64,000 nt of DNA from Dactylosporangium siamense (GTDB taxonomy: Bacteria; Actinomycetota; Actinomycetes; Mycobacteriales; Micromonosporaceae). A program made the position numbers and the translations under genes. This document shows positions 42,022-51,308 of the stretch, in pieces (positions within the stretch are counted from its first letter, which is position 1; every line of letters starts with the position of its first letter). Below the pieces are notes generated by a model that saw only the letters and a list, made by a program, of their open reading frames with translations, ran no database searches and was not told where the DNA came from. The DNA lies in contig NZ_BONQ01000161.1 in assembly GCF_016862795.1 (NCBI RefSeq), positions 1 to 64,000 of the forward strand, in the 5' to 3' direction.

Positions 42022-44367
42022 TCACGACTCCCGGTGGCGCCGCCGCGGCTCCCGCCCGGCGGGCTGCTGCGGCGCCGGAGTCGCCGGTCGCGGCGGTGGG
42101 ATGCGCTTCGTGACGGGCTTGTCCTTGCTGACGATGAACCGCTCACCGTGGTGATGCAGCACCATCTCCGAGGAGTCCAGCGTGTACGTGGCCTCCTGGT
42201 GGTTCACGTCGACCCGCAGGATGCTGCCGTGGCAGGTGATCGCGAACGACAACCGGTCCAGCCGGTCCGGCAGCCGCGGCATGAACGCCAGCTTCCCGCC
42301 GTGGTCGCGCATGCCGCCGAGGCCCGCGACCAGCGCCAGCCAGGTCCCGGCGAGGGAGGCCATGTGCAACCCGTCACCGACGTTGCGCTGGAGGTTGTAC
42401 AGGTCGACGAACGCCGCCTCGCCGAGGTAGTCGTACGCCAGCTCGGTGTGCCCGACCTCGGCCGCCATCACCGCCTGCGTGCACGCCGACAGCGAGGAGT
42501 CACGGACCGTGCGCTCGTCGTAGTAGGCGAAGTTGCGGGCCTTCTCCTCCGCGGTGAAGGCGTCCCCCCGCCAGTGCATGGCGAGGACCAGGTCGGCCTG
42601 CTTCACGACCTGCTTGCGGTACAGGTCGAAGTACGGGTAGTGCAGCAGCAGCGGGTACTGCTCCTCCGGTGTCCGGGCGAAGTCCCAGTCCTGGTGCCGG
42701 GTGAAGCCGGCGGACTGCTCGTGCACCCGGAGCTCGGCGTTGTAGGGCAGGTGGACCCGGGCGGCCGCGTCCCGCCACGACGCGATCTCCTCGTCGTCGA
42801 CGCCGAGCCCGTGCGCGGCGACCGGGTGCCGTTCGACGGCGCCCGCCGCGGCGAGCAGGTTCTGCTGGGCCATGAGGTTGGTGTAGATGTTGTCGTCGGC
42901 GATCGCGCTGTACTCGTCCGGCCCGGTCACGCCGTCGATGTGGAAGACGCCGTGCCGGTCGTGGTGGCCCAGGGACCGCCACAGCCGGGCCGTCTCGACC
43001 AGCAGCTCCAGGCCGAACTCCAGCTCGAACTCGGTGTCGCCGGTGGCCCGCACGTACCGTTCGACGGCCGCGGCGATATCGGCGTTGACGTGGAAGCCGG
43101 CGGTGCCGGCCGGCCAGTACGCGGAGCACTCCTGACCGCGGATCGTCCGCCACGGGAACGCCGCCCCGGCGAGGTTCAGCTGCGCGGCGCGGTCCCGGGC
43201 CAGCTGCAGCGTGTCGTGGCGCCATCGCAGCCCGTCGCGGGCCGCCTGCGGGTGGGTGTAGGTCAGCACCGGCAGCACGAAGCTCTCGGTGTCCCAGAAG
43301 ACGTGCCCGTCGTAGCCTCGGCCGGTCAGGCCCTTCGCCGCGATCGGCCGGGCCTCGGCCCGCGCGCCGGCCTGCATCAGGTGGAACAGCGCGAAGCGCA
43401 CCGCCTGCTGGATCTCCGCGTCGCCGTCGACCTCGACGTCCGCCTGCGCCCAGAAGCCGTCGAGGAAGCGCCGCTGCGCGGCGACGAGCCCGTCCCAGCC
43501 GCCCAGCCGGGCCCCGGCGATCGCGCCGTGCACCTGGTCCCGGATCGCCTGGCGGGAGCGCTGGCTCGACCAGCCGTAGGCGAGGTACTTGACGATCCGC
43601 AGCCGCTGGCCGGGCTGCAGCTCGCAGGCGAACGTGGTCCTGGCCCAGTCCTCCGTCGCCTCGGTGTGCGAGCGCACCGGCACGGGCGCCTCGACCTCGT
43701 GGTCCATCTCCGCGCCGAGCCGCAGCCAGCTGGCGTTCGTGCGGTGTAGCAGCTGGGCGTTGAGCCCGTGGCCCGAGTGCTCCTCCGGCAGGAGGGCGTG
43801 GCCGAGCGCCGCGGCGACCCTGGGGTCCTTGCTCGGATCCGGCGTGTCCTCGTTGGCGACCAGCTCCGACTGCACGATCACCCGCGCCGGGCCGTCGACG
43901 GGCTCGACCTCGTACAGGAACGCCGCGATCGACCGCTGCTCGAGCGACACCAGACGGGTTGTGCGGACCTTGATCCGCTGCTCCGCCGGCGAGACCCACT
44001 CGACGTCCCGGGTGAGGGTCCCGGCCCGCAGGTCCAGGACCCGCTCGTGGCTGATCAGGTTGCCGTACCGCACGTCGAACGGCTCGTCGTCGACCAGCAG
44101 GCGGAACACCTTGCCGTTGGTGACGTTGAGGATCGACTGGCCCTCCTCCGGGAAGCCGTAGCCGGCCTCCGCGTAGGGCAGCGGGCGCTCCTCGTAGAAC
44201 GAGTTGAGGTAGGTGCCGGGCAGTCCGTACGGCTCACCCTCGTCGAGGTTGCCGCGCAGCCCCATGTGCCCGTTGGACAGGGCGAACAGCGACTCCGTCT
44301 GCCCCAGGTCGTCGAGGTCGAGCCGGGTCTCGCGGACCACCCACGGCTCGACCGGGAACATCGCCAT
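42022..44367 (-). CDS. GH65 family glycoside phosphorylase/hydrolase
   Basis: 781 aa. ESLFALSNGHMGLRGNLDEGEPYGLPGTYLNSFYEERPLPYAE at the start and VTGPDEYSAIADDNIYTN (general acid Glu485) identify GH65; FWDTESFVLPVLTYTHPQAAR and KQADLVLAMHW are further family blocks. Members phosphorolyse maltose, trehalose, kojibiose or nigerose; which disaccharide cannot be read. The neighbour upstream encodes a beta-phosphoglucomutase-like HAD protein that would convert the released beta-glucose 1-phosphate. ATG directly follows the neighbour's TGA. Confidence 0.93.
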   Translation of the reverse strand: MAMFPVEPWVVRETRLDLDDLGQTESLFALSNGHMGLRGNLDEGEPYGLPGTYLNSFYEERPLPYAEAGYGFPEEGQSILNVTNGKVFRLLVDDEPFDVRYGNLISHERVLDLRAGTLTRDVEWVSPAEQRIKVRTTRLVSLEQRSIAAFLYEVEPVDGPARVIVQSELVANEDTPDPSKDPRVAAALGHALLPEEHSGHGLNAQLLHRTNASWLRLGAEMDHEVEAPVPVRSHTEATEDWARTTFACELQPGQRLRIVKYLAYGWSSQRSRQAIRDQVHGAIAGARLGGWDGLVAAQRRFLDGFWAQADVEVDGDAEIQQAVRFALFHLMQAGARAEARPIAAKGLTGRGYDGHVFWDTESFVLPVLTYTHPQAARDGLRWRHDTLQLARDRAAQLNLAGAAFPWRTIRGQECSAYWPAGTAGFHVNADIAAAVERYVRATGDTEFELEFGLELLVETARLWRSLGHHDRHGVFHIDGVTGPDEYSAIADDNIYTNLMAQQNLLAAAGAVERHPVAAHGLGVDDEEIASWRDAAARVHLPYNAELRVHEQSAGFTRHQDWDFARTPEEQYPLLLHYPYFDLYRKQVVKQADLVLAMHWRGDAFTAEEKARNFAYYDERTVRDSSLSACTQAVMAAEVGHTELAYDYLGEAAFVDLYNLQRNVGDGLHMASLAGTWLALVAGLGGMRDHGGKLAFMPRLPDRLDRLSFAITCHGSILRVDVNHQEATYTLDSSEMVLHHHGERFIVSKDKPVTKRIPPPRPATPAPQQPAGREPRRRHRES

Positions 44368-45096
44368 TCAGGCCTCCAGCAGTGCGTCGAGATCGGTCAC
44401 GACCACATCGGCGCCGGCGTCGCGGAGATCCTGGGCGTGCTCGCCGCCGATCCGGTCCACCCCGACGACGCAGCCGAACCCGCCGGCCTTCCCCGCGGCC
44501 ACTCCGGCCAGGGCGTCCTCGAACACGGCGGCCTGCTCCGGCGCGACGCCGAGCTCCTTCGCCGCCGCCAGGAACGTGTCGGGGGCCGGCTTGCCGCGCA
44601 GCCCGCGTTCCCGGATGGTCGTGCCGTCGACGCGCGCCTCGAGGTACGCGTCGAGCCCCGTCGACGTGATGACCTGCAGGGTGTTGGCGCTGGAGCTGAC
44701 CACCGCCCGGCGCAGCCCCGCCGCGGCCGCCGCCTTCAGGTAGCGCACGCTGCCCGGGTAGGGCTCCAGGCCCTCCTTGATCAGGGTGAGCAGCATCTCG
44801 TTCTTGCGATTGCCCAGGCCGCTGACGGTCGGCGAGGACGGCGGATCGTCCGGGGTCCCCTCCGGCAGGGTGATGCCGCGGGAGGCGAGGAAGTCGCGGA
44901 CCCCGGCCTCGCGCGGCTTGCCGTCGACGTAGTCGTTGTAGTCGGCGACCGGGTCGAACGGGCGCTGCCCGTCACGCCCCTTGAGGAAGTCGTCGAACGT
45001 CGCGGTCCAGGCCTTGTTGTGGATGACCGCGGTCGGGGTGAGCACCCCGTCGAGGTCGAACAGGCAGGCGGTCACACGTTCCGGTAGCCCGAGCAC
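44368..45096 (-). CDS. Beta-phosphoglucomutase-like HAD hydrolase
   Basis: 242 aa. [18 protein letters not shown] (nucleophile Asp and acid Asp in DxDGV), VVSSSANT (motif II Ser), [19 protein letters not shown] (motif III Lys) and [20 protein letters not shown] (motif IV) are all present. The T/V after DGV and the [20 protein letters not shown] cap match the GH65-associated beta-PGM group. It likely interconverts beta-glucose 1-phosphate and glucose 6-phosphate. A GTG start at 45096. Confidence 0.9.
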   Translation of the reverse strand: MLGLPERVTACLFDLDGVLTPTAVIHNKAWTATFDDFLKGRDGQRPFDPVADYNDYVDGKPREAGVRDFLASRGITLPEGTPDDPPSSPTVSGLGNRKNEMLLTLIKEGLEPYPGSVRYLKAAAAAGLRRAVVSSSANTLQVITSTGLDAYLEARVDGTTIRERGLRGKPAPDTFLAAAKELGVAPEQAAVFEDALAGVAAGKAGGFGCVVGVDRIGGEHAQDLRDAGADVVVTDLDALLEA

Positions 45097-45181
45097 ACCG
45101 CAACGGTATCCGCGCCGGGTATCCACCAAACCTGCCGGCGGTGAACGGCGGTCCGTGCGCGGGGTGGCTAGCCTTCGAGGT

Positions 45182-46018
45182 GTGACACTCCCGGATGAAT
45201 CGCCGACCGAACGACAGCCCGCCGCGCCGACGTGGGTGGGTTCCGCGTCGGTGCCGCCGGGCGGGTCACGCCGGCGCCGGCAGTGGGAGGACACGCTCGA
45301 CCTGCCCGCGGCGCCCCGGACCGTCCCGCTGCCACCGGAGCCGGAGATCCGCTACGTGCCGGTCCCCCAGTACGGCCCACCGCCGCCCGGATACCGCCCG
45401 CCGCCCGGATACCGGCAGCCACCGCCCGGCTACGCCCCGCCGCCACCGCAGTACCGCCGGCGGAAGCGGCGCTGGCCATGGGTGCTGCTGTTGCTGTTCA
45501 CCCTGTGCGCCGGCTGCTGCGGCGGCTCCTACGCGTGGGCGCGCCCCTACTGGGTGCAGTACCCGGCATCGGTGCAGGTGGAGGCGACCGTTCCGGGGCT
45601 GACGCGCACCACCGACACCAACGCCAAGAAGGCGGCCACCGACGTCCAGAAGGCGCTGACCTCGGACCACCTCGACGAGTCGGGCTTCACGGTGACCTAC
45701 ACCGACGCCGCGAACAAGCAGTTGCGGGTCCTCGTCGCCGGCGCGACCAGGTTCATCACCGACCCGGCCCGGGACCTGGAGGCGAGCATCCACAAGCTCC
45801 CCGCCGCGATGCAGGTCAGCGACGTGCGCGACATCGACCCCGGCCCGTTCGGCGGCGAGCAGCGCTGTGCCGCGGCCCGCTACGACAACCGCTCGGCCAC
45901 CGTCTGCGGCTGGGCCGACCACGGCGTCATCGCCCTGGCCGTGTTTCCCGGCAAGTCCCTGGAACAGGCCGGCATCCTGACCCACAACATCCGCGGCTCC
46001 ATCGTCCGCCGCGACTGA
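45182..46018 (+). CDS. Proline-rich single-pass membrane protein
   Basis: 278 aa. A cytoplasmic N-terminus rich in Pro/Tyr ([22 protein letters not shown]) ends in RRRKRR, then one helix ([22 protein letters not shown]). The outer 180 residues ([48 protein letters not shown]) contain Cys in [10 protein letters not shown] and ATVCGWAD that could pair. Not recognised. GTG 45182 lies just after a possible TAGCCT -10 box (45169), hinting at leaderless translation. Divergent from the HAD gene. Confidence 0.75.
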   Translation: MTLPDESPTERQPAAPTWVGSASVPPGGSRRRRQWEDTLDLPAAPRTVPLPPEPEIRYVPVPQYGPPPPGYRPPPGYRQPPPGYAPPPPQYRRRKRRWPWVLLLLFTLCAGCCGGSYAWARPYWVQYPASVQVEATVPGLTRTTDTNAKKAATDVQKALTSDHLDESGFTVTYTDAANKQLRVLVAGATRFITDPARDLEASIHKLPAAMQVSDVRDIDPGPFGGEQRCAAARYDNRSATVCGWADHGVIALAVFPGKSLEQAGILTHNIRGSIVRRD

Positions 46019-46197
46019 CCCCACGATCGAAGCACGACGTTCATAACTATTTCATGGCATCGATGGCATGACTGCCGCGTGAACCGTCAGAATGCCCGTA
46101 CACCGCGCGGGGGTTCGGTGCCGATCGATCCATGGCTGCTGTCCCGGAGCCGACGCCCGCGCCATCGCGTCGGCAAACACGGGAGGCGGAGAAACAC

Positions 46198-46788
46198 GTG
46201 TCAGACTCGAAACACCAGCACGGCTGGCGCCGCGGCAGGCTCGTCGCGGCTTGGGCAACCCTGATGACCATGGTGGCGCTGCTGTTCACGGCGCAACCGG
46301 CGGAAGCGGACTGGTTCGGCCTCCTGAAGGTCGACGAGGGCGGGCAGAACGTCACGTTCGCCTCCGACGAGGACAACCTCGACCACCGGCTGTACTGGAA
46401 CCATTTCGTGCACTTCGAGCAGTACGACCAGTACGGCGCCCGGACCGACCTCAGCGTCTCGGAGCTGACGTCGGGCGCGTGGACCAACAACACCGACATC
46501 GTCTGGTTCGCCGCCTCGCTGCCCGGCATCAACGGCGACGAGAGCTGCCGGGTGGTCCTGTCCTCGGGCGTCTGCGACCGGGCGCGGATCCGGTTCGACG
46601 AGACGATGACCCGCGCCGTCCCGGACCGGATGGGCTGGTTCCTCGTCTGCCACGAGTTCGGGCATGCCTACGGATTCGAGGACTACGGCAACGGCGACTG
46701 CATGGCCGGCTCGGCCAACCCGCAGTCCCCGCCGGCGGACGGCACGCTCAGCGGACACATGATCGACCACATCAATGCCTACTACTGA
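46198..46788 (+). CDS. Secreted metzincin-like zinc protease, snapalysin-type motif
   Basis: 196 aa. LVAAWATLMTMVALLFTAQPAEA is a Sec signal peptide, with cleavage likely before DWFG. HEFGHAYGFED (152-162) fits HExxHxxGxxD exactly, with Asp as third zinc ligand as in Streptomyces snapalysin (M7), and DCMAG supplies a Met-turn. Two Cys pairs are possible (C117/C126; C151/C168). A GTG start preceded by GGAGGCGGAG. Classification as M7 is inferred from the motif alone. Followed at 25 bp by a lipoprotein gene. Confidence 0.75.
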   Translation: MSDSKHQHGWRRGRLVAAWATLMTMVALLFTAQPAEADWFGLLKVDEGGQNVTFASDEDNLDHRLYWNHFVHFEQYDQYGARTDLSVSELTSGAWTNNTDIVWFAASLPGINGDESCRVVLSSGVCDRARIRFDETMTRAVPDRMGWFLVCHEFGHAYGFEDYGNGDCMAGSANPQSPPADGTLSGHMIDHINAYY

Positions 46789-46813
46789 TCATCGCCGAGA
46801 ACGGGGATCTGCC

Positions 46814-47515
46814 ATGCACAAGCACAAACTCGCCGCGCTCGCGGCGACCGGCGCCGTCGCGGCGCTGCTGGCCGGATGCTCCACCCCGGCGGCACCCGTG
46901 GACCACCGGCCGGCGTACCCGGCGGCGCACATCGGCGACGAGACGGTGTACGCGATTCCGGTCAACGCCAGCATCCGCGCCTACAGCACCGTCGAGGAGT
47001 TCGCGGCCATCGCGTCGGTGATCGTGGTCGGGACGCTCACCGCGGCGCAGGACGTGGCGAAGGAGGTCGCCGTCGACCCGTCGGAGGAGGGCGTCGCCCC
47101 TGGCGAGGGCCCCGACCTGTACGGCGCGCTCACCTTCACCGTCACCTCGGTGGTGAAGGCGCCGGCGAAGCCGTCGACCGTGAAGGTCTGGTACGAGAGC
47201 GGCAAACGCGACGCGAGCGACCCGAAGAAGCGGATCGGCAACCTGCACGCCGGACTCAGCCGGCTGCAGCGGCCCGACTCGAGCCTGCGGTCACCGTCCG
47301 AGTTCGCCGGCCGGACGTTCGTGGTCATGCTGACTGCGAACAAGAGCTCCATGAAGCTCTCCACCGGCGAGTACCCGCTGGCTCACCCGCTCGGGATCGC
47401 CGAGGTGCTCGCGGACGGGACACTGCTGTTCGGCGACGGCAGCGTCTCCCCGGTCATGGTGGGCAGCACCCTGATCAAGGTCACCCTTGACCAGCTCAAG
47501 GCCGCAGTGAAGTAA
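46814..47515 (+). CDS. Lipoprotein, function unknown
   Basis: 233 aa. MHKHKLAALAATGAVAALLAGC carries the lipobox LLAGC. The mature part includes a strand-rich domain (FAAIASVIVVGTLTAAQDV, ALTFTVTSVVKAPAKPSTVKVWYESG, FVVMLTANKS, GSVSPVMVG) typical of small cell-surface proteins. Not assigned. Probably co-transcribed with the metzincin; it could assist or inhibit it, but that is speculation. Confidence 0.75.
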   Translation: MHKHKLAALAATGAVAALLAGCSTPAAPVDHRPAYPAAHIGDETVYAIPVNASIRAYSTVEEFAAIASVIVVGTLTAAQDVAKEVAVDPSEEGVAPGEGPDLYGALTFTVTSVVKAPAKPSTVKVWYESGKRDASDPKKRIGNLHAGLSRLQRPDSSLRSPSEFAGRTFVVMLTANKSSMKLSTGEYPLAHPLGIAEVLADGTLLFGDGSVSPVMVGSTLIKVTLDQLKAAVK

Positions 47516-47526
47516 CCCCTGTGACG

Positions 47527-47551
47527 GTAGACGGCATCGGCGGCCGTCTAC
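47527..47551. terminator. Terminator between lipoprotein and AAA-DUF4143 genes
   Basis: GTAGACGGC-ATCGGCG-GCCGTCTAC is a perfect 9-bp stem between two convergent genes, 11 nt after the lipoprotein stop. Confidence 0.8.
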
Positions 47552-47634
47552 TGCCCGGCCGTGGGTGCGGTGTCGTGGGTGGCGGCGAGCAGGTCGGGGG
47601 CGTTTCGGCCGTCCGCCGCGACCGACTCCCGCCA

Positions 47635-48879
47635 TCAGTCGCCGACGGTCCACAGTGCTGGGATGGGCAGGCAGGTGAGCCCGTCGCCGAAGCTCAGCGA
47701 CTCCGTGCCGCAGTAGAGGACGAACCCGGCACGGAACCGGTCGCCGAGCCGCCGCTGCAACAGCCGCAACCCACGGAAGTCGTCGGTGCGGACGGTCTCG
47801 GCGGCCTTCACCTCGACGCCGACGATGTTGCCGGCGTTGTCCTCGAGGATCGCGTCGACCTCGTGCTGGTCCCGGTCCCGGTAGTGATACAGCCGGATCG
47901 AGCTCGCCGCCCAGGTGAGCTGCCGGGCCAGCTCGCTGAGGACGAAGTTCTCGATGAGGCCGCCCTCGGGCATACCACCGACCGCACCGGTGGCCAGAAA
48001 GCCGGCGAGTCCGGAATCCACGAACATGATCTTCGGGGTGCCGACCGCCCGCGTGGTCGCGTTGGTCGACCAGGCCGGGACGGTCCGGACGAGGTAGATG
48101 GTCTCCAGGATCTCGATGTACCGCCGGACGGTCGGCGCGGACAGCGCCAGCTCGCTCGCCAGCCGGTTGACGTTGAGCAGGCCGGCCGTCTGCGCAGCGA
48201 GGAGTGACACGAGACGCCGCATGTCGGCCGCCTTCTCGATGTCGGCGACCTGCCGCACGTCGCGGGTGATGACGTCGTCGAGGTACCCGTCGAAGAACCG
48301 CTCCCGACGTCGTGGCGAGTCCCGGCGGACCGCCTCAGGGAAGCCGCCGCGGGTGGCCCGGCTCAGGCACTCCCGGCGGCTGAACCCCTCCGCCTCGGCG
48401 CGCAGGTCAGCGCCCTGCCGGAAGGCCGCGTCGACGAAGCCGTCCGGCGCACCGTCGATCTCGCCCTGCGACAGCGGCCACAACTCGATGGTCTCCGACC
48501 GTCCCGGCAGCGTATCCGGCAGACTCTGCAGGGCCAGCAGCCGCGCCGAGCCCGTCAGCAGGAGCCGTCCGGGACGGGGGTCCCGATCGACGACGTGCTT
48601 GATCGCGAGCCAAAGGTCCGGCACCCGCTGCACCTCGTCGATCAGCATCAGCCCGTCGTGCTGCACGAAGCGGACCGGGTCCTCGATCGCAGCGGTGCGG
48701 GTGCCGGGATTGTCCAGGAATCTCGCCACGCCCCCTGGATGCTGCCGGAGCACGGCCTCCGCCAGGGTGCTCTTGCCGACCTGACGGGCACCGTTGACAA
48801 CCACGACACGCGTGTCGTCAAGCGCCGCCGCGATCAGCTCGGAAGCATGCCTGGGCAGCAGTTCAGCGGCTCTGCGCAT
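47635..48879 (-). CDS. AAA ATPase with DUF4143 domain
   Basis: 414 aa. Walker A VVVNGARQVGKSTLAEAVL, Walker B LMLIDEVQRVPDLWLAIK and sensor-1 RLLLTGSARLLALQSLPDTLPGRS in the first half. The second half is DUF4143: YLDDVITRDVRQVADIEKAADMRRLVSLLAAQTAGLLNVNRLASELALSAPTVRRYIEILETIYLVRTVPAW, and C-terminal YHYRDRDQHEVDAILEDNAGNIVGVEVKAAETV, which looks like a PD-(D/E)xK nuclease-like fold (D-x-EVDAI...GVEVK). This family is common as lone accessory genes; its role is unknown. ATG 48879; three 23-bp-spaced repeats lie upstream. Confidence 0.9.
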   Translation of the reverse strand: MRRAAELLPRHASELIAAALDDTRVVVVNGARQVGKSTLAEAVLRQHPGGVARFLDNPGTRTAAIEDPVRFVQHDGLMLIDEVQRVPDLWLAIKHVVDRDPRPGRLLLTGSARLLALQSLPDTLPGRSETIELWPLSQGEIDGAPDGFVDAAFRQGADLRAEAEGFSRRECLSRATRGGFPEAVRRDSPRRRERFFDGYLDDVITRDVRQVADIEKAADMRRLVSLLAAQTAGLLNVNRLASELALSAPTVRRYIEILETIYLVRTVPAWSTNATTRAVGTPKIMFVDSGLAGFLATGAVGGMPEGGLIENFVLSELARQLTWAASSIRLYHYRDRDQHEVDAILEDNAGNIVGVEVKAAETVRTDDFRGLRLLQRRLGDRFRAGFVLYCGTESLSFGDGLTCLPIPALWTVGD

Positions 48880-48899
48880 GCGATCAGCGTAGCGCTTCG

Positions 48900-48968
48900 C
48901 TTTCAAACTGCCGTGCCAGTCACTTTCAAATTGCCGCGGGTTCGGCTTTCATTCTGCCGGGGTTGCGG
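48900..48968 (-). repeat. Three 23-bp-period direct repeats between plsC and AAA genes
   Basis: CTTTCAAACTGCCG (48900-48913), CTTTCAAATTGCCG (48923-48936) and CTTTCATTCTGCCG (48946-48959) recur at exactly 23 bp. The last one contains the plsC stop codon. They occupy the whole 69-bp gap upstream of the AAA-DUF4143 gene. Confidence 0.9.
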
Positions 48969-49662
48969 TGCCGTTGGTGGCGGCGATCTGATCGGGGCGC
49001 TTCGGCGCGTACCGGGTGACGTACTCCTGCCCGGTGAGCTGCTGGATCGCGTTCATCAGCTTGAGTGTCAGCTCGCGCAGGCCGCGGCTGTCGATCTCGC
49101 CGCCCTGCCATTGGCTCAGGTCGAGGGGCTCACCGACGCGGACCTCGACGGTCGGACCGAGCCGGGGCACCGAGGCGCCGATCGGCTGGATCTTCTCGGT
49201 GTTGAGGATGCCGATCGGGATGATCGGGGCGGGCGCGTCGAGGGCGAGCTTCGCCACACCGGGACGGCCCCGGTAGAGCCGGCCGTCGGGTGAGCGGGTG
49301 CCCTCGGGGAAGATGCCCAGGACGTGACCGTCGCGCAGGACCGGCAGCGCGGCGTCGAGCGCCATCAGGCTGGCCCGGCCGCCGGAGCGGTCGACGGGGA
49401 TCTGGTTCAGCCCGAACATGACGTTGCGCATGACCGCGCCCTTGACGCCGGGGCCGACGAAGTATTCGTCCTTGGCGAGGAAGTAGACGTTGCGCGGCAT
49501 GAGCGCACCCATCAGCACCGAGTCGATGACGGACTGGTGGTTGCTGGCGAGGATCGCCGGGCCGGTGGTCGGCACGTTGTCCAGTCCGCTGACCTTGGGC
49601 CGCCAGAGCAGGCGGGACAGTGGTGAGATCGCGAACTTGCCGACCGCATACAGCGCGGACAA
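48949..49662 (-). CDS. plsC: 1-acyl-sn-glycerol-3-phosphate acyltransferase
   Basis: 237 aa. NHQSVID (NHx4D catalytic His/Asp) and GIFPEGTRSPDGRLYRGRPGVAKLAL (FPEGTRS block) identify the LPLAT/PlsC family, with VDR in IPVDRSGGRAS. It acylates lysophosphatidate to phosphatidate at the inner membrane. The start is a TTG at 49662 with GGAGGG just upstream, spaced slightly close; a later start would remove the hydrophobic N-terminus. Confidence 0.88.
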   Translation of the reverse strand: MSALYAVGKFAISPLSRLLWRPKVSGLDNVPTTGPAILASNHQSVIDSVLMGALMPRNVYFLAKDEYFVGPGVKGAVMRNVMFGLNQIPVDRSGGRASLMALDAALPVLRDGHVLGIFPEGTRSPDGRLYRGRPGVAKLALDAPAPIIPIGILNTEKIQPIGASVPRLGPTVEVRVGEPLDLSQWQGGEIDSRGLRELTLKLMNAIQQLTGQEYVTRYAPKRPDQIAATNGTATPAE

Positions 49663-49776
49663 ATGCCCTCCACCAGGCTCAACAGACGATGCCGCCCACT
49701 GTAGACGGCAAGGGTCGTCCGGTCAGCCGGAGAGCTCACACCGTGGGCAACACCACCCGCCGCCCCAACCGATCGT

Positions 49777-50631
49777 TCAGGACGCGACGAGCACGAGGGC
49801 GGTCGCGGCCAGCCCCAGGCCGGCCAGTTGCACGGGGCGCAGCCGCTCGCGGTCGACGAACATCGCCAGCAGCACCGTGGTCACCGGATACAGCGAGGCG
49901 ACCGGCGCGATGATGCTCAGGTCGCCGTTCTGGACGGCCACGATGTAGAGCGCGTTGGCGCTCATGTCGAGCATCCCGGCGCCGAGCAGCCAGCGCAGCG
50001 GCGTGCCGGACGGTCGCGGCGCGCCCCGGCGGCGCAGCAGCAGCGGCGCGCCGAGCCCGACGGCGGCGAGCTGTGCGCCGAGGATCGGCCACATGCCGGC
50101 GTCGCCGCCCGCGGCACCGGCCGCGTCGCCGGCGGCCGACAGGCAGATGAAGAACAGGCCGAACGCGACCCCGGCGGCGAGAGCGAGGCCGATGAGCCCA
50201 CCGGAGACCCTGACGCTGCCGTCGCCGGGCGCGAGGCTCACCAGGCCGATGGCCGCGATCGCGCAGCCGGCGCCGGTCAGCGCGAGCGCGCCCGGGCGCT
50301 CGCCCTGCAGCAGGCCGGCGGCGAGCGGCAGCAGCGCGGTGGTGACGGCACTGACGGGGGCCACGATCGTCATCGCGCCGCCGGCCATCGCCTTGTAGAA
50401 CACCATCATGCCGAGGACCCCGAACACCCCGGCCGCGGCGCCCCACCCGACCACGCCGGCCTGCGGCGAGGCGGGCATGAGCACGAGGTACACCAGCAGC
50501 AGCGGGATGCTCGCCGCCTTCGACAGCACCACGACGGTCACCGCGTCGATCCGCTGGCTGGCCTTGCCACCGGCGAAGTCGCCCACGCCCCAGACCAGTC
50601 CGGACAGCGCGGCGAGCACGATGCCGATCAT
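49777..50631 (-). CDS. EamA/DMT-family transporter
   Basis: 284 aa with ten predicted membrane helices in two EamA repeats; first IVLAALSGLVWGVGDFAGGKASQR, KAMAGGAMTIVAPVSAVTTALLPLAAGLLQGERP; second NALYIVAVQNGDLSIIAPVASLYPVTTVLLAMFVDRERLRPVQLAGL. It probably exports a small metabolite. ATG 50631 overlaps the stop of the B3/B4 gene (ATGA). Confidence 0.92.
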   Translation of the reverse strand: MIGIVLAALSGLVWGVGDFAGGKASQRIDAVTVVVLSKAASIPLLLVYLVLMPASPQAGVVGWGAAAGVFGVLGMMVFYKAMAGGAMTIVAPVSAVTTALLPLAAGLLQGERPGALALTGAGCAIAAIGLVSLAPGDGSVRVSGGLIGLALAAGVAFGLFFICLSAAGDAAGAAGGDAGMWPILGAQLAAVGLGAPLLLRRRGAPRPSGTPLRWLLGAGMLDMSANALYIVAVQNGDLSIIAPVASLYPVTTVLLAMFVDRERLRPVQLAGLGLAATALVLVAS

Positions 50632-51266
50632 GCGAGCTTCTCGATCGTCACGGTGTCGGCGTCGAGCAGCTCGGCGAGCATCGCGGCGGCCGGGGCCAGG
50701 TCGGTGTCCAGGCCCTCGAGCAGGAACACCGCCGACGTCGTCGCGGCGGTGATGGCGGTGCGGCGACCCTGGCGCCAGTTCCAGCGACGGCAGGTCACCC
50801 CGAGGTCGTCGCGCCAGATCACCTCGCCGGGCTCCGGGGTCTCCACGACCGGGACGCCCTCCTTCACCGTGTCGAACGGCTCGTCGCCGGCGGCCCGGAC
50901 CAGGCGCTCGGTGCCGGTGAGCGCCCGGCGGTCCTCGCCGCCGATCGGCACGGCGAAGCGGATGCTCACGGCGTTGTACGCGTCGACGAGCCGGTCGACC
51001 ACCGGCACGTCGCCGCGGGCGGCCCGCTTGCGCAGCGCCTCCGCCGAGCACGGGGTGCGCTGCGGCTTGGCACCGAACGCCCGGTACACGGCGCGCCACG
51101 GCTCCAGGGGCAGGCCGAGGTCGCCGCCGGCGTCGCGGATCGCCTGGTGCAGCACGGCGCCATCGCTCGGACCGTTGCGCAACCCGTCGGCGAGGACGGC
51201 CAGGACGGTAGCCTCATGGCCCACGGACCGGCACAGGTCGAGCACCTCATCGGCGATGGCGAACAT
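50628..51266 (-). CDS. B3/B4 tRNA-binding domain protein
   Basis: 212 aa. The B3/B4 fold of the phenylalanyl-tRNA synthetase beta subunit is seen in LPLEPWRAVYRAFGAKPQRTPCSAEALRKRAARGDVPVVDRLVDAYNAVSIRFAVPIGGEDRRAL and VIWRDDLGVTCRRWNWRQGRRTAITAATTSAVFLLEGL. Stand-alone forms are thought to bind or edit aminoacyl compounds. It is paired with an EamA exporter and a divergent XRE-cupin regulator. ATG 51266; the ribosome site is poor, with only 42 bp between divergent starts. Confidence 0.9.
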   Translation of the reverse strand: MFAIADEVLDLCRSVGHEATVLAVLADGLRNGPSDGAVLHQAIRDAGGDLGLPLEPWRAVYRAFGAKPQRTPCSAEALRKRAARGDVPVVDRLVDAYNAVSIRFAVPIGGEDRRALTGTERLVRAAGDEPFDTVKEGVPVVETPEPGEVIWRDDLGVTCRRWNWRQGRRTAITAATTSAVFLLEGLDTDLAPAAAMLAELLDADTVTIEKLA

Positions 51267-51279
51267 GCCCCATGTCGTA

Positions 51280-51297
51280 TCACAATATTGACTGTGA
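51280..51297. promoter_or_regulatory. Inverted repeat in the B3/B4-XRE divergent gap
   Basis: TCACA-ATATTGAC-TGTGA has 5-bp arms and an 8-bp AT-rich spacer, in the middle of the 42-bp gap. Two AATATT(TT)GAC copies (51285-51292 and 51303-51313) also occur. Likely the XRE-cupin operator. Confidence 0.5.
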
Positions 51298-51308
51298 AGG
51301 AAAATATT

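Noticed and set aside
45266-47500. Prophage or integrative element around the metzincin/lipoprotein/AAA genes
   Set aside because: No integrase, tRNA att site, phage structural gene or boundary repeat was found; it looks like ordinary accessory genes.
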